From Henriciella barbarensis (GTDB lineage: Bacteria > Pseudomonadota > Alphaproteobacteria > Caulobacterales > Hyphomonadaceae): a stretch of 64,000 nucleotides of DNA. Positions 25,650-36,550 of this stretch are shown here, piece by piece; position 1 is the stretch's first letter; the number at the start of each line of letters is the position of its first letter. Where the stretch lies: the NCBI RefSeq assembly GCF_003576345.1, contig NZ_QWGB01000014.1, positions 166,791-230,790 on the forward strand. Direction: 5' to 3'. Position numbers and translations under genes: made by a program. The notes beneath the pieces were generated by a model. It saw nothing but the letters and a program-made list of their open reading frames with translations. It did no database searches and had not been told where the DNA came from.

Positions 25650-26723
25650 ATGAGAATCTTGCCAGCGATCATTGCCGTCATCTTTGCAGGATGCGGCGCT
25701 CCTTCAGAGCCATCGACGTCGAACGCGCAGACGGCGTCCAACTTCAGCCAGGCGTCGCCAGCGGTGCCAGCGACTTCCGGTCTCAACGAACAGCTGATCG
25801 AGGAGATGCTGGAGGCAGCCGAGGGCCTACCGCAATTGCGATCATTGATTGTGATGCGTGATGGCGAGGTCCTTGTCGAAGAGCGGTTCAATGGCGGCCC
25901 GCCTCTGGACCGGGGCGTGAACATCAAGTCGGCTTCCAAATCCGTCATTTCTGCTCTGGTGGGCATCGCGATCGATAAAGGCGTGCTGACCGGTGTCGAT
26001 CAAACGGTACTCTCCGTTCTCGAAGCTGATGCGCCTGCCGATCCGGAACCGATGCTGTCAGAGGTGACCGTTGGCAACCTCCTGTCGATGCAGTCCGGTC
26101 TGGAGCGTACCTCTGGCGGCAATTACGGCCGCTGGGTCGTCAGCGATAACTGGGTGCGCCACGCGCTATCCCGGCCCTTCGTCGATGAACCTGGCGGACG
26201 CATGCTCTATTCAACGGGGAACACGCACCTGCTTTCGGCCATGCTGACGGGCGCCTCAGGCAGCGATACCTATCAATTGGCAGAGGACTGGCTGACCGAT
26301 CCGCTCGGCATCAGCATCCCTAGCTGGCAGACCGATCCGCAGGGCATCTATTTCGGCGGCAACAACATGTCGATGAGCCCGCTCGATATGGCCGCCTTTG
26401 GAGAGCTCTATCGGCTCGGCGGCGTCGTCGACGGCCAGCGTGTGCTCTCGGAAGACTGGATCGAGGAAAGCTGGACGCCGCGGACCGTTTCGCCGTGGAG
26501 CGGGGAGCAATATGGTTATGGCTGGTTCATCAGCAACGCCGCTGGCTATCCGGTGCGCTATGCATGGGGCTATGGCGGCCAGATGATCTATGTCCTGCCA
26601 GATCTCGCCCTCACCGTTGTGATGACGTCCGACACAGGCAGCGAGCGCGGCAGTAGCCACATTCGCGAGCTTCACGAGCTGCTGGAGGAAGGGATCGTCC
26701 CGGCCGCTGTAGAAGGCGAATAG
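25650..26723 (+). CDS. beta-lactamase-fold serine hydrolase lipoprotein
   Basis: The 357-residue protein starts with a short lipoprotein signal (VIFAGC, Cys15). The beta-lactamase/transpeptidase fold has S94-A-S-K97 as nucleophile motif, a YSTGN segment in place of the YxN motif and GYGG near the C-terminus as the third motif. Such class C-like hydrolases include esterases, D-aminopeptidases and EstB-type enzymes; few are true beta-lactamases. It lies 48 bases after the efflux operon on the same strand and may be read through from it. The natural substrate is unknown. Confidence 0.82.
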   Translation: MRILPAIIAVIFAGCGAPSEPSTSNAQTASNFSQASPAVPATSGLNEQLIEEMLEAAEGLPQLRSLIVMRDGEVLVEERFNGGPPLDRGVNIKSASKSVISALVGIAIDKGVLTGVDQTVLSVLEADAPADPEPMLSEVTVGNLLSMQSGLERTSGGNYGRWVVSDNWVRHALSRPFVDEPGGRMLYSTGNTHLLSAMLTGASGSDTYQLAEDWLTDPLGISIPSWQTDPQGIYFGGNNMSMSPLDMAAFGELYRLGGVVDGQRVLSEDWIEESWTPRTVSPWSGEQYGYGWFISNAAGYPVRYAWGYGGQMIYVLPDLALTVVMTSDTGSERGSSHIRELHELLEEGIVPAAVEGE

Positions 26724-26809
26724 CTCTACACAGCTTGAGGCATCTCGTCATCGCGCAGGGGCCGTTGAACCTGCGACCGTCATATCGCGCTATCCAGACG
26801 CTCGTCGCC

Positions 26810-26834
26810 GGAACTGATTCGTCGATACGGCATT
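26810..26834 (+). promoter_or_regulatory. EcfG-like promoter boxes upstream of ku
   Basis: GGAAC (26810-26814) and CATT (26831-26834) are 16 bases apart. The alphaproteobacterial general-stress sigma factor EcfG prefers GGAAC-N16/17-CGTT, so one base of the -10 differs. The position gives a leader of about 17 bases with TTGGAGG before the ATG. General-stress control of ku/ligD is reported in rhizobia. Confidence 0.45.
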
Positions 26835-26857
26835 GATTCGCCATTGGAGGCCCCACA

Positions 26858-27727
26858 ATGGCTATGCGTGCTTACTGGAAGGGCTATTTGCGCCTTTCTC
26901 TCGTCAACATTGGAATAGAGCTCTATTCAGCGACCTCGTCCTCGAACCGCGTTTCCTTGCGCCAGATCCACAAGCCGACCGGCAAGCGGATCCGCTACCA
27001 GAAAATCGCCGAGGGCGTCGGTCCGGTGGATACCGATGAAATCGTCAAAGGGTTTGAGACCAGCAAGGATGAATATGTCATTCTGGAGCCTGAGGAGCTT
27101 GATGAGATCAAGCTGGAAAGCAAGCGGACCATAGACCTCGTCCAGTTTGTAGAGTCGTGCGAGATTGATCCGCGCTATTTCGAGAAGCCATACTATGTCG
27201 TCCCCCGTGATGATGAGGTTGCCGCCGAAGGCTTTACAGTCATCCGCGACGCGCTGCGCAAAAACAAGATGGTTGGCTTGGGGCAGATGGCGGTACGCGG
27301 GCGCGACTATGTGGTCGCGATCAAGCCTTGCGGGGATGGCCTCCTTCTCGAGACGCTACGTTTCGCCGACGAGATCCGCGAGAGCGACAAGATCTTCGAC
27401 GAGATACCCGAGGTCAAACCCGACAAGGAGATGCTGGACCTTGCGAGCGAGCTGATCGCGCGCAAGACCAAACCATTCAAGCCTGAAGCCTTCAAGTCCA
27501 GCTATGCCGATGCGCTCATGGAGCTCATCAAGGAAAAAAGGGAGGACGGGGCCGTCAGCCATGATGACAGCGGCGACGGCGATACCTCCCGCAGCAAGGG
27601 CAAAGTGGTCGACCTCATGGAGGCACTCAAAAAGAGCGTCGACAAGGACAAGAGCGGTGCAAAGAAGAAAACCGCCTCAAAAACCTCGTCCAGGTCTTCA
27701 AAGTCGAAGTCTGGAAAGGCGGCGTAA
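26858..27727 (+). CDS. ku: Ku protein, non-homologous end joining
   Basis: The 289-residue protein is a bacterial Ku: MRAYWKGYLRLSLVNIGIELY opens the beta-barrel, and DEIVKGFETSKDEYVILEPEEL and YFEKPYYVVP are diagnostic. The Ku core ends near residue 225. A Lys/Ser-rich tail follows (about 235-289), as in Ku forms whose tail helps DNA threading and ligase recruitment. As a homodimer it binds double-strand ends and recruits LigD, encoded 6 bases downstream. An EcfG-like promoter precedes it, which would fit use in stress or stationary phase. Confidence 0.95.
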   Translation: MAMRAYWKGYLRLSLVNIGIELYSATSSSNRVSLRQIHKPTGKRIRYQKIAEGVGPVDTDEIVKGFETSKDEYVILEPEELDEIKLESKRTIDLVQFVESCEIDPRYFEKPYYVVPRDDEVAAEGFTVIRDALRKNKMVGLGQMAVRGRDYVVAIKPCGDGLLLETLRFADEIRESDKIFDEIPEVKPDKEMLDLASELIARKTKPFKPEAFKSSYADALMELIKEKREDGAVSHDDSGDGDTSRSKGKVVDLMEALKKSVDKDKSGAKKKTASKTSSRSSKSKSGKAA

Positions 27728-27733
27728 TCAGGC

Positions 27734-30217
27734 ATGGCGCAATCCAGCTCCGATACCCTCAAGACCTATCGCGAGAAACGCGACTTTTCACGAACGCCCG
27801 AACCTGACGGCTCCTCAAAGCGCAAATCAAAGTCGAGGGGCAAGCTCAGTTTCGTCGTTCAGAAGCATGATGCGAGCCGCTTGCATTATGACTTCCGGCT
27901 GGAGCTGAACGGCGTTCTGAAAAGCTGGGCGGTCACGAAGGGGCCGAGCCTCGACCCCGCTGACAAGCGCCTTGCAGTGCGCACGGAGGATCATCCCCTC
28001 GATTATGGCGACTTCGAAGGGGTCATCCCGGATGGCTATGGTGCCGGGACGGTCATGCTCTGGGACCAAGGAGAATGGGTCCCGCGTGAGGACCCTGCAG
28101 AGGGCCTGAAAAAAGGCTCCTTGAAGTTCGACCTCAAAGGTCAGCGGATGAAAGGGGGCTGGGCGCTCGTCCTGATGAAGAACAACTCAAGCAAGGGCAG
28201 GGAGAACTGGCTTCTCATCAAGGAAAAGGATGACGAAGCCGACCGCAACTCCGACCCGCGCGAGACCTGGCAGACCAGCGTCACCACAAATCGTGATTTC
28301 GTTGAGATCGCCGTCGCTGCGGCAGGTGGGGAGGCTAACATTCTGGGCGAGGATGAGGCGCCCGATTTCCCGGACTTCGTTGAGCCTCAGCTTGCAAAAC
28401 TGCGCGATGATCCGCCATCGGGCGAAGAATGGCTGCATGAGCTGAAATTCGATGGCTACCGCATTCAGGCACTGATCGCAGGACATCAGGTTCGCCTGAT
28501 CACGCGGAACGGCAAGGACTGGACCGACCGCTATCCGAGCGTCGCCAAAGCGCTTGCAGAGCTGGATGTCGAGAGCGCAGCGATCGATGGCGAACTCGTT
28601 GCGCTGGATGATCGCGGCCACAGTCATTTTGCGTCACTGCAAGCGGCCACAAAGGGTGAGGGCAACGCGGCGCTGGCCTATTACGCGTTCGATCTCTTGT
28701 CCCTTAGCGGCAAGGATTATCGCAAGAACCCGCTCACCGCACGCAAAGCTGCGCTCAAGAACATCATCCCGAAAGATGAAGAGATCGTCCGCTTCTCCGA
28801 TCACATCGAAGGCAAGGGCGAGGATGTCATCGGCAAGGCCTGCGGCATGGGGCTCGAAGGAATTATCTCCAAGAAGGGCGCCGCGAAATATGTGTCGGGG
28901 CGTGGCTCCGGCTGGATCAAATCGAAATGCGTGGGGCGCGATGAATTTGTGATCGGCGGGTATCGCAAGTCCGACAAGCGAGGTCGGCCGTTTGCTTCGC
29001 TGCTGCTCGGTGAGTTCGAGAATGGAAAGCTGCTCTATCGCGGCCGCGTCGGCACAGGCTTTGATGAAGCGCTCATGGATGAGCTGGCCGATGCAATGGC
29101 AAAGCTGGAGCGTAAGACGCCCGCTTTTGAGGAACTTCCATCGGACGCGAAACGCGGCGCGGTCTGGCTGACGCCGAAGCTTGTCGGTGAGATCGCCTAC
29201 ACAGAGCGCACGCCCGACGGCTTGCTGCGTCATCCAAGCTTTCAGGGCCTGCGAGAAGACAAGGCGCCAGAGGATGTCAAGACGACAGCAGCAAAGCAGG
29301 TAGAGGCTGTAGACGGAGACGATGGCGAGGTGCTGGGTATCCGCATCAGCCACCCGGACCGTGTGGTCTATGAAGAGCAGGGCGCGACCAAGCGCGAAAT
29401 CGCCGAATATCTGGCAGAGATTGCGCCGCGCATGATCCCACATATCAAGGACCATCCGGTAAGCCTGGTACGGTGCCCATCAGGGGCAGGGGGCAAGTGC
29501 TTCTACCAGAAACACCACACTGACTCAGTGCCCGAAGCGATCGGCGAAACGAAGATCAAGGAGAAAGATGGCGACACATCGAGCTATCTCGTGCTGAACA
29601 CCGCGGAGGCACTTGTTTCTGCAGCGCAGATCGGCGCGCTTGAGCTACACATATGGGGCTCGCGAACGGACGAGCTCGAGAAGCCGGACCGTCTCGTACT
29701 GGATCTCGATCCTGATGAGGGGCTTGATTTCGAGGACGTGAAGTCAGCCGCCTACGAAGTGCGCGACGTGCTACGCGCGGCGGGTCTGACGACATTTGTG
29801 CTGCTGACTGGCGGCAAGGGTTTGCATATGATTGCGCCGCTTGAGCGCCGACAGGGCTGGGACGAGGTTAAGGCCGCCTCGCGGGGCCTCGCCAGAAAGC
29901 TAGCGGAGGCTGCGCCGGATACCTATGTCGCCGAAGCATCGAAGGCCAAGCGCAAAGGACGTATCTTTATCGACTGGCTGCGCAATGAGCGCGGCGCGAC
30001 GGCGGTCTGCCCGTATTCGCTCCGCGCCCGCCCCGGTGCCCCGGTTGCGACGCCTGTCCGCTGGGATGAGCTATCGGGCATCTCATCCGGACACGACTAT
30101 ACGCTATCCAATATCAGGCGGCGTCTAAGCTCTCTCAATTCAGACCCGTGGGAGGGCTATGATGATGTCAGGCAGTCAATTTCGAAGAGTGTACTAAGCG
30201 TACTCGCAGACGATTAA
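27734..30217 (+). CDS. ligD: DNA ligase D: phosphoesterase, ligase and polymerase domains
   Basis: The 827-residue protein has the order phosphoesterase-ligase-polymerase. The 3'-phosphoesterase part (about 35-165) shows HDASRLHYDFRLEL and HPLDYGDFEGVIP. The ATP-dependent ligase has catalytic Lys238 in ELKFDGYR and motif IV/V around GLEGIISKKG and GWIKSKC. The primase-polymerase part (from about 535) has GISRHPDRV-like start, the CFYQKH segment and DLDPDEG metal-binding aspartates. It repairs ends held by Ku. Its TAA stop shares the TTAA at 30214-30217 with the stop of the opposite-strand gene. Confidence 0.95.
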   Translation: MAQSSSDTLKTYREKRDFSRTPEPDGSSKRKSKSRGKLSFVVQKHDASRLHYDFRLELNGVLKSWAVTKGPSLDPADKRLAVRTEDHPLDYGDFEGVIPDGYGAGTVMLWDQGEWVPREDPAEGLKKGSLKFDLKGQRMKGGWALVLMKNNSSKGRENWLLIKEKDDEADRNSDPRETWQTSVTTNRDFVEIAVAAAGGEANILGEDEAPDFPDFVEPQLAKLRDDPPSGEEWLHELKFDGYRIQALIAGHQVRLITRNGKDWTDRYPSVAKALAELDVESAAIDGELVALDDRGHSHFASLQAATKGEGNAALAYYAFDLLSLSGKDYRKNPLTARKAALKNIIPKDEEIVRFSDHIEGKGEDVIGKACGMGLEGIISKKGAAKYVSGRGSGWIKSKCVGRDEFVIGGYRKSDKRGRPFASLLLGEFENGKLLYRGRVGTGFDEALMDELADAMAKLERKTPAFEELPSDAKRGAVWLTPKLVGEIAYTERTPDGLLRHPSFQGLREDKAPEDVKTTAAKQVEAVDGDDGEVLGIRISHPDRVVYEEQGATKREIAEYLAEIAPRMIPHIKDHPVSLVRCPSGAGGKCFYQKHHTDSVPEAIGETKIKEKDGDTSSYLVLNTAEALVSAAQIGALELHIWGSRTDELEKPDRLVLDLDPDEGLDFEDVKSAAYEVRDVLRAAGLTTFVLLTGGKGLHMIAPLERRQGWDEVKAASRGLARKLAEAAPDTYVAEASKAKRKGRIFIDWLRNERGATAVCPYSLRARPGAPVATPVRWDELSGISSGHDYTLSNIRRRLSSLNSDPWEGYDDVRQSISKSVLSVLADD

Positions 30218-32487
30218 GCCCCAAGCGCCTGCGCGCCCTTCAATAGATCCTCGATCTTGATCGGGTAGCGGGCCGTCCGAATGCCCGTTGCATGCCAGAC
30301 CGCGTTGGCAATCGCGCCAACCGTACCCGTAATGCCAAGCTCGCCGACACCTTTTACACCAAGGTCATTCACGTGCGGATCATCTTCATCGACCAGTAGT
30401 GCTTCAAGGTGCGGCACGTCAGCCAGCACCGGAATGTGATAACCCGCAAAATCATTGTTGAGCGGCCTGCCAGTACGCTTGTCGTGCATGCCTTCTTCGT
30501 GAAGGGCAAAACTAACGCCCCAGATCATACCGCCAGTGAGCTGGCTTTGCGCGAGGCGCGGATTGATGATCCGCCCTGCAGCAAACGCGCCGACCAGCCG
30601 GGTGACGCGCACCTGGAAGAGGTCGGGATCGACCTTCACCTCGGCGTAGACCGCGCCGTGTGAGAACATGGCATATGTTTCGGTACTTGCCTTGTCGCGG
30701 TTGCCGCGGCCTCTGCCTTCGATCTCTTCGATACCGGCCCTCTGCAGGATGTCGATGTAGCTCTCACCGACGTTCGGATCCTCGGCCTTGAAGAGGCGGC
30801 CATTCTCTCCCAGCACGCGTTCATTGCCCGCGCCAAAGAGCGGCGAATCCTTGTCCTGCGTTGCGATCTCGGCAAGCTGGCGGATGACATCATTACCCGC
30901 CGCAAAGAGCGCGCCGCCTGCCGATGCTGTATGTGCCGAGCCGCCGGCGACACTGCCATCAGGCAAGTCGGAATGGCCGATGTCGAACTCGATATCGTCA
31001 GCCGCCATGCCAAGTCCGTCAGCAGCCATCTGCCAGAGCGCCGTCCAGGCGCCCTGACCCATGTCAGCGCCGGAGGTTTCGGCCCGTGCGCTGCCATCCT
31101 TGCGAAGGACCGCCCGCGCCTTTGCGGGGAAAAAGGGCGCATGGAAGATGCTCGTGCCCATGCCCCAGCCTGTCAGGAGGCCGTTCTCGTCGCGCATCTG
31201 GCGAGGCTTTAGCGGCCGATCCTTCCAGCCGAAACTGTCAGCTGCTGCCTTATAACATTCGCGCAAAGCCTTGGCAGAATAAGGTTTTCCGTTTGACGGG
31301 TCTTTTTCTGCATAATTGAGAAGCCGGAATTCAAGCGGGTCCATGCCTGCCTTCTCCGCGGCCACGTCGATCGCGCATTCGATGACCGCAGAGCCGGTAG
31401 CAATACCCGGTGCCCGCATCGCACCCGGCGTGCCGGTGTCAAAGCGCGTACCGGTATGGCTGACGCTGATTGATGGTGTGGCATAGAGGCTAAGGCCAGC
31501 ATTTGCGGCGCCATCCAGCCAATTGTCGAAGCTGCTGGTGGAGACGTTCGCCTTATGCTCGAAGGCGAGGAGGTTGTTGTCTGCGTCCATGTCATAGCGA
31601 ACGCTCTGGCGCGTTGCGCTCCGGTGCTGGACCGGTCCGAACATCTGGTCGCGTTTCAGCGCAAGCTTCACGGGCCGCTTCATTTCACGGGCCGCGAGGA
31701 TACCCAGCATCTGCGGCCCGAACAGCACGGCCTTTGAGCCGAACCCGCCGCCAAGATACGGCGAACGAAGCGTCACATTTTCAGGCGGGATGCCGAAATA
31801 ATTGGCGATACCCGGCTTGGCGAGGCCGATGGCCTGATTTGGCATGTCGACGGTCACGTGGTCGCCATCCCACTCGGCGACGACCGCATGGGGCTCCATT
31901 GCATTGTGATACTGGAGCGGCGTCTCCATTTCGACGCTGGCCGATAGGGCCGCCTTCTTACGATTGCCCTCAAAATCCCCCGTCGAGAATTTTGGCGGCG
32001 TGGAGATGCCGACCGCTTCCGGGTCGAACGCTTCGCCATCATCAAAGCCGATCCGCGCCTGATCGCTATCGTACGTCGCCTTTACCAGACGGGCGCCTTC
32101 GACAGCGGCTTCGAGCGTTTCTGCGAGAATAACCGCGATCGGCTGGCCGGCATAGCGGACCTTGTCATTCTGCAGTACGTCGATGCGGGCGGTGAAAGGT
32201 GTGGTCTTCTGATCGGGATCCTGCGACAGGGCAGGGGTATTGTCTGGCGTCATGACATGCACAACGCCCGGATGTGCAAGGGCAGCCTCAATATCCAGTG
32301 ATGTCACCCGACCGCGGGCGATACTTGCGCCTGCAAACACGGCGTGGAGAAGGTTCTCCGGATGATTGTCCGCGGCATAGGTTGCGGTCCCGGTGACTTT
32401 CGCGATGCCATCTCGGCGTGTCATTGACTGGCCTGAATTGGAGCCTAGCCGGACATGATGGGCGGCGACCATAGGTGTGTCAGCCAT
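30214..32487 (-). CDS. molybdopterin-binding subunit, xanthine dehydrogenase family (PaoC-like)
   Basis: The 757-residue protein is the large catalytic subunit of a three-subunit molybdenum hydroxylase. It starts with the RRDGIAKVTGTATYAAD-type segment, has SPYLGGGFGSKAV for cofactor contact, and ends with GVGELGITG, whose Glu is the catalytic base. Similarity and the subunit order resemble E. coli PaoABC (YagTSR), which oxidises aromatic aldehydes. The FAD subunit stop and this start overlap by one base (TAATG). No Tat signal is seen. The substrate is not determined. Confidence 0.9.
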   Translation of the reverse strand: MADTPMVAAHHVRLGSNSGQSMTRRDGIAKVTGTATYAADNHPENLLHAVFAGASIARGRVTSLDIEAALAHPGVVHVMTPDNTPALSQDPDQKTTPFTARIDVLQNDKVRYAGQPIAVILAETLEAAVEGARLVKATYDSDQARIGFDDGEAFDPEAVGISTPPKFSTGDFEGNRKKAALSASVEMETPLQYHNAMEPHAVVAEWDGDHVTVDMPNQAIGLAKPGIANYFGIPPENVTLRSPYLGGGFGSKAVLFGPQMLGILAAREMKRPVKLALKRDQMFGPVQHRSATRQSVRYDMDADNNLLAFEHKANVSTSSFDNWLDGAANAGLSLYATPSISVSHTGTRFDTGTPGAMRAPGIATGSAVIECAIDVAAEKAGMDPLEFRLLNYAEKDPSNGKPYSAKALRECYKAAADSFGWKDRPLKPRQMRDENGLLTGWGMGTSIFHAPFFPAKARAVLRKDGSARAETSGADMGQGAWTALWQMAADGLGMAADDIEFDIGHSDLPDGSVAGGSAHTASAGGALFAAGNDVIRQLAEIATQDKDSPLFGAGNERVLGENGRLFKAEDPNVGESYIDILQRAGIEEIEGRGRGNRDKASTETYAMFSHGAVYAEVKVDPDLFQVRVTRLVGAFAAGRIINPRLAQSQLTGGMIWGVSFALHEEGMHDKRTGRPLNNDFAGYHIPVLADVPHLEALLVDEDDPHVNDLGVKGVGELGITGTVGAIANAVWHATGIRTARYPIKIEDLLKGAQALGA

Positions 32488-33536
32488 TAGCGGGCCTCCT
32501 TTCCAACGGCAAACACAGACCCGGGCAGGTCCGGCATCTTCGGCGGCGTGCCATCTGCGGCAGCTTTTAGTGCGCGCACCAGGATGCGTTTTGCCAGTTC
32601 GATCTTGTGCGCATTGTCGCCCGACGGTCTGGCACCTGCCAGCGCCGCATCGGCAGCCTTTCTGAAGGAGGCCTCATTTGCTTCGGCGCCATTCAGGGCG
32701 TCTTCTGCTTCGCGCGCCCGCCATGGTTTTGCGGCGACACCGCCAAGCGCAATCCGCGCATCCTTGATGCGGCCATCTCCGACGTGGAGCATCGCGGCTG
32801 CCGAAACGATGGCGAACGCAAAGGATGTCCGGTCACGCAGCTTGATATAGCGGGCCCACGGCGCAAACCGCTTGGCGTCCGATGGCAGGATGATCTCAGT
32901 GATGATCTCGCCCTTTTTCAGGGCGCTTCCGGGCGGCTGGACGCTGCCGGGCAGGCTGTAGAAATCATCGATGGAAATCTCACGCGCCCCATCCGCACCG
33001 TCCACCACGACACGCGCGCCGAGCGCTGCCAGCGGCACACAGAAATCAGACGGGTGAACCGCGATACAAGTTTTCGTCCAGCCAAGCACAGCATGCTTGC
33101 CGTTCTCTCCTTCGAGCGCGTCACAGCCCTCACCAACTTCGTGCAGATTGCACGCGCTATTTGGGTCGTAGAAATAGGCGCAACGCGGCTGTTGCATCAG
33201 ATTACCGCCAACTGTCGCCGAATTGCGAAGCTGACCGGACGCCCCTGAGAGCAGTGCTTCGGCAATCGCTGGATAGTCGCTCACGATATCGGCGTTGCGG
33301 GCAAGGTCCGAATTTCGCACCAGCGCACCGATGCGCAGCGACCCGTCTTTCTGTGGCTCAATCCGTTTGAGGCCATCAAGCCGCGTAATGTCGACAAGGC
33401 TATCGGGCGTGCGCACGCCAGCCTTCATCAGATCGAGAAGATTGGTGCCACCGGCATAAAAAGACGCGCCGGGCTTACTCGCGGCCTTGATCGCCTCTGC
33501 GACGGTTTCAGGGCGCTGATACTCAAACGACTTCAT
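32487..33536 (-). CDS. FAD-binding subunit with Cys cluster, molybdenum hydroxylase (PaoB-like)
   Basis: The 349-residue subunit has FAD-binding motifs near the N-terminus (YAGGTNLLDLMK) and around ATVGGNLMQQ. The following stretch has Cys residues in RCAYF, SACN and GCDALEGEN plus KTCIAVHPSD, matching the region where PaoB carries an extra [4Fe-4S] cluster. It passes electrons from the molybdenum subunit to the acceptor. The ATG at 33536 (MKSFEYQRPE) was chosen; the open frame reaching to 33722 overlaps the iron-sulfur subunit gene in a different frame. The overlap with that gene's stop is four bases. Confidence 0.9.
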   Translation of the reverse strand: MKSFEYQRPETVAEAIKAASKPGASFYAGGTNLLDLMKAGVRTPDSLVDITRLDGLKRIEPQKDGSLRIGALVRNSDLARNADIVSDYPAIAEALLSGASGQLRNSATVGGNLMQQPRCAYFYDPNSACNLHEVGEGCDALEGENGKHAVLGWTKTCIAVHPSDFCVPLAALGARVVVDGADGAREISIDDFYSLPGSVQPPGSALKKGEIITEIILPSDAKRFAPWARYIKLRDRTSFAFAIVSAAAMLHVGDGRIKDARIALGGVAAKPWRAREAEDALNGAEANEASFRKAADAALAGARPSGDNAHKIELAKRILVRALKAAADGTPPKMPDLPGSVFAVGKEAR

Positions 33537-34021
33537 GACTTGGCTCCCTTCGCGATGCGCGCCTGAGCGTCCATGACAGCGTCCTGGATGCCGGCATAGG
33601 CGCCGCACCTGCAGAGGTTGCCGCTCATGCCTTCGCGCACGGCTTCGGCAGATGCCTTGCCTTCTGTCTCGCTCAGCAGGCCGATCGCGCTCATGATCTG
33701 GCCGGGCGTGCAATACCCACATTGGAAGCCGTCATGCTCGATGAAGGCAGTCTGGACGGGATGAAGAGCATCGCCATTGGCGAGCCCCTCCACAGTCGTA
33801 ATTTTCGCTCCCTCAAGGCTGACAGCGAGAGTGAGGCAACTATTTACCCGCCTCCCATCAACCAGCACTGTGCAGGCGCCGCACTGGCCGCGGTCGCAGC
33901 CTTTTTTTGTCCCCGTAAGTCCAATGCGTTCGCGCAGCACGTCAAGCAGTGTCGGGCGCGGATCTTCAAGATCCACACCGTGTTCGGTGCCATTTATGTT
34001 CAGGGATATCCGAAGCGCCAT
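33533..34021 (-). CDS. 2Fe-2S subunit of molybdenum hydroxylase (PaoA-like)
   Basis: The 162-residue subunit has a plant-type [2Fe-2S] domain (CDRGQCGACTVLVDG, with a further Cys in NSCL) and a C-terminal second cluster domain (CGYCTPGQIM and CRCGAY). It relays electrons between molybdopterin and FAD. Unlike E. coli PaoA there is no twin-arginine signal: the protein begins MALRISLNINGTEH, so the complex is likely cytoplasmic. It is the first gene of the three-gene operon. Confidence 0.92.
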   Translation of the reverse strand: MALRISLNINGTEHGVDLEDPRPTLLDVLRERIGLTGTKKGCDRGQCGACTVLVDGRRVNSCLTLAVSLEGAKITTVEGLANGDALHPVQTAFIEHDGFQCGYCTPGQIMSAIGLLSETEGKASAEAVREGMSGNLCRCGAYAGIQDAVMDAQARIAKGAKS

Positions 34022-34116
34022 GTTCCCTCCACGCTAGCGTTTCTATTCTTCATGCTAGTCTGGGGCTGGGACTTAGGCGAGCCATTCCAGAAGTTTTTAT
34101 TGGTTTCCCCAACGAA

Positions 34117-34145
34117 AAAGCGCCCCGGACGAACCGGGGCGCTTT
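34117..34145 (-). terminator. terminator of katG
   Basis: A perfect 12-bp stem (AAAGCGCCCCGG / CCGGGGCGCTTT) with a 5-base loop is followed on the minus strand by TTTTTCGTT. It lies 25 bases after the katG stop. Its position also puts it upstream of the molybdenum hydroxylase operon. Confidence 0.88.
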
Positions 34146-34170
34146 CCATGTCGGGTCTGTCAAAGCTGAC

Positions 34171-36423
<2,253 letters not shown>

Positions 36424-36497
36424 TCATCAAGCAGCATCGAACAAATCAAAACGGCGATAAGTAACTATTGGTAAAATCAATAGGTGAGCCCAAAGCA

Positions 36498-36524
36498 AGA
36501 CAGGCCGGGGGTGCCGGCCTGTCT
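36498..36524 (-). terminator. terminator-like hairpin of MDR oxidoreductase gene
   Basis: An 11-bp stem (AGACAGGCCGG / CCGGCCTGTCT) with a 5-base loop lies 27 bases past the oxidoreductase stop. The following minus-strand sequence (TGCTTTGGG) is only weakly U-rich. Confidence 0.6.
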
Positions 36525-36550
36525 CCTGATACTGCAAATTTTGTCTCGGA

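Noticed and set aside
28634..29455. Minus-strand open frame of 273 codons inside ligD
   Set aside because: Antisense to the ligase and linker parts of LigD; composition effect only.
33537..33722. N-terminal extension of the FAD subunit
   Set aside because: The 62 added residues are Arg-rich out-of-frame sequence of the iron-sulfur gene; the family start is at 33536.
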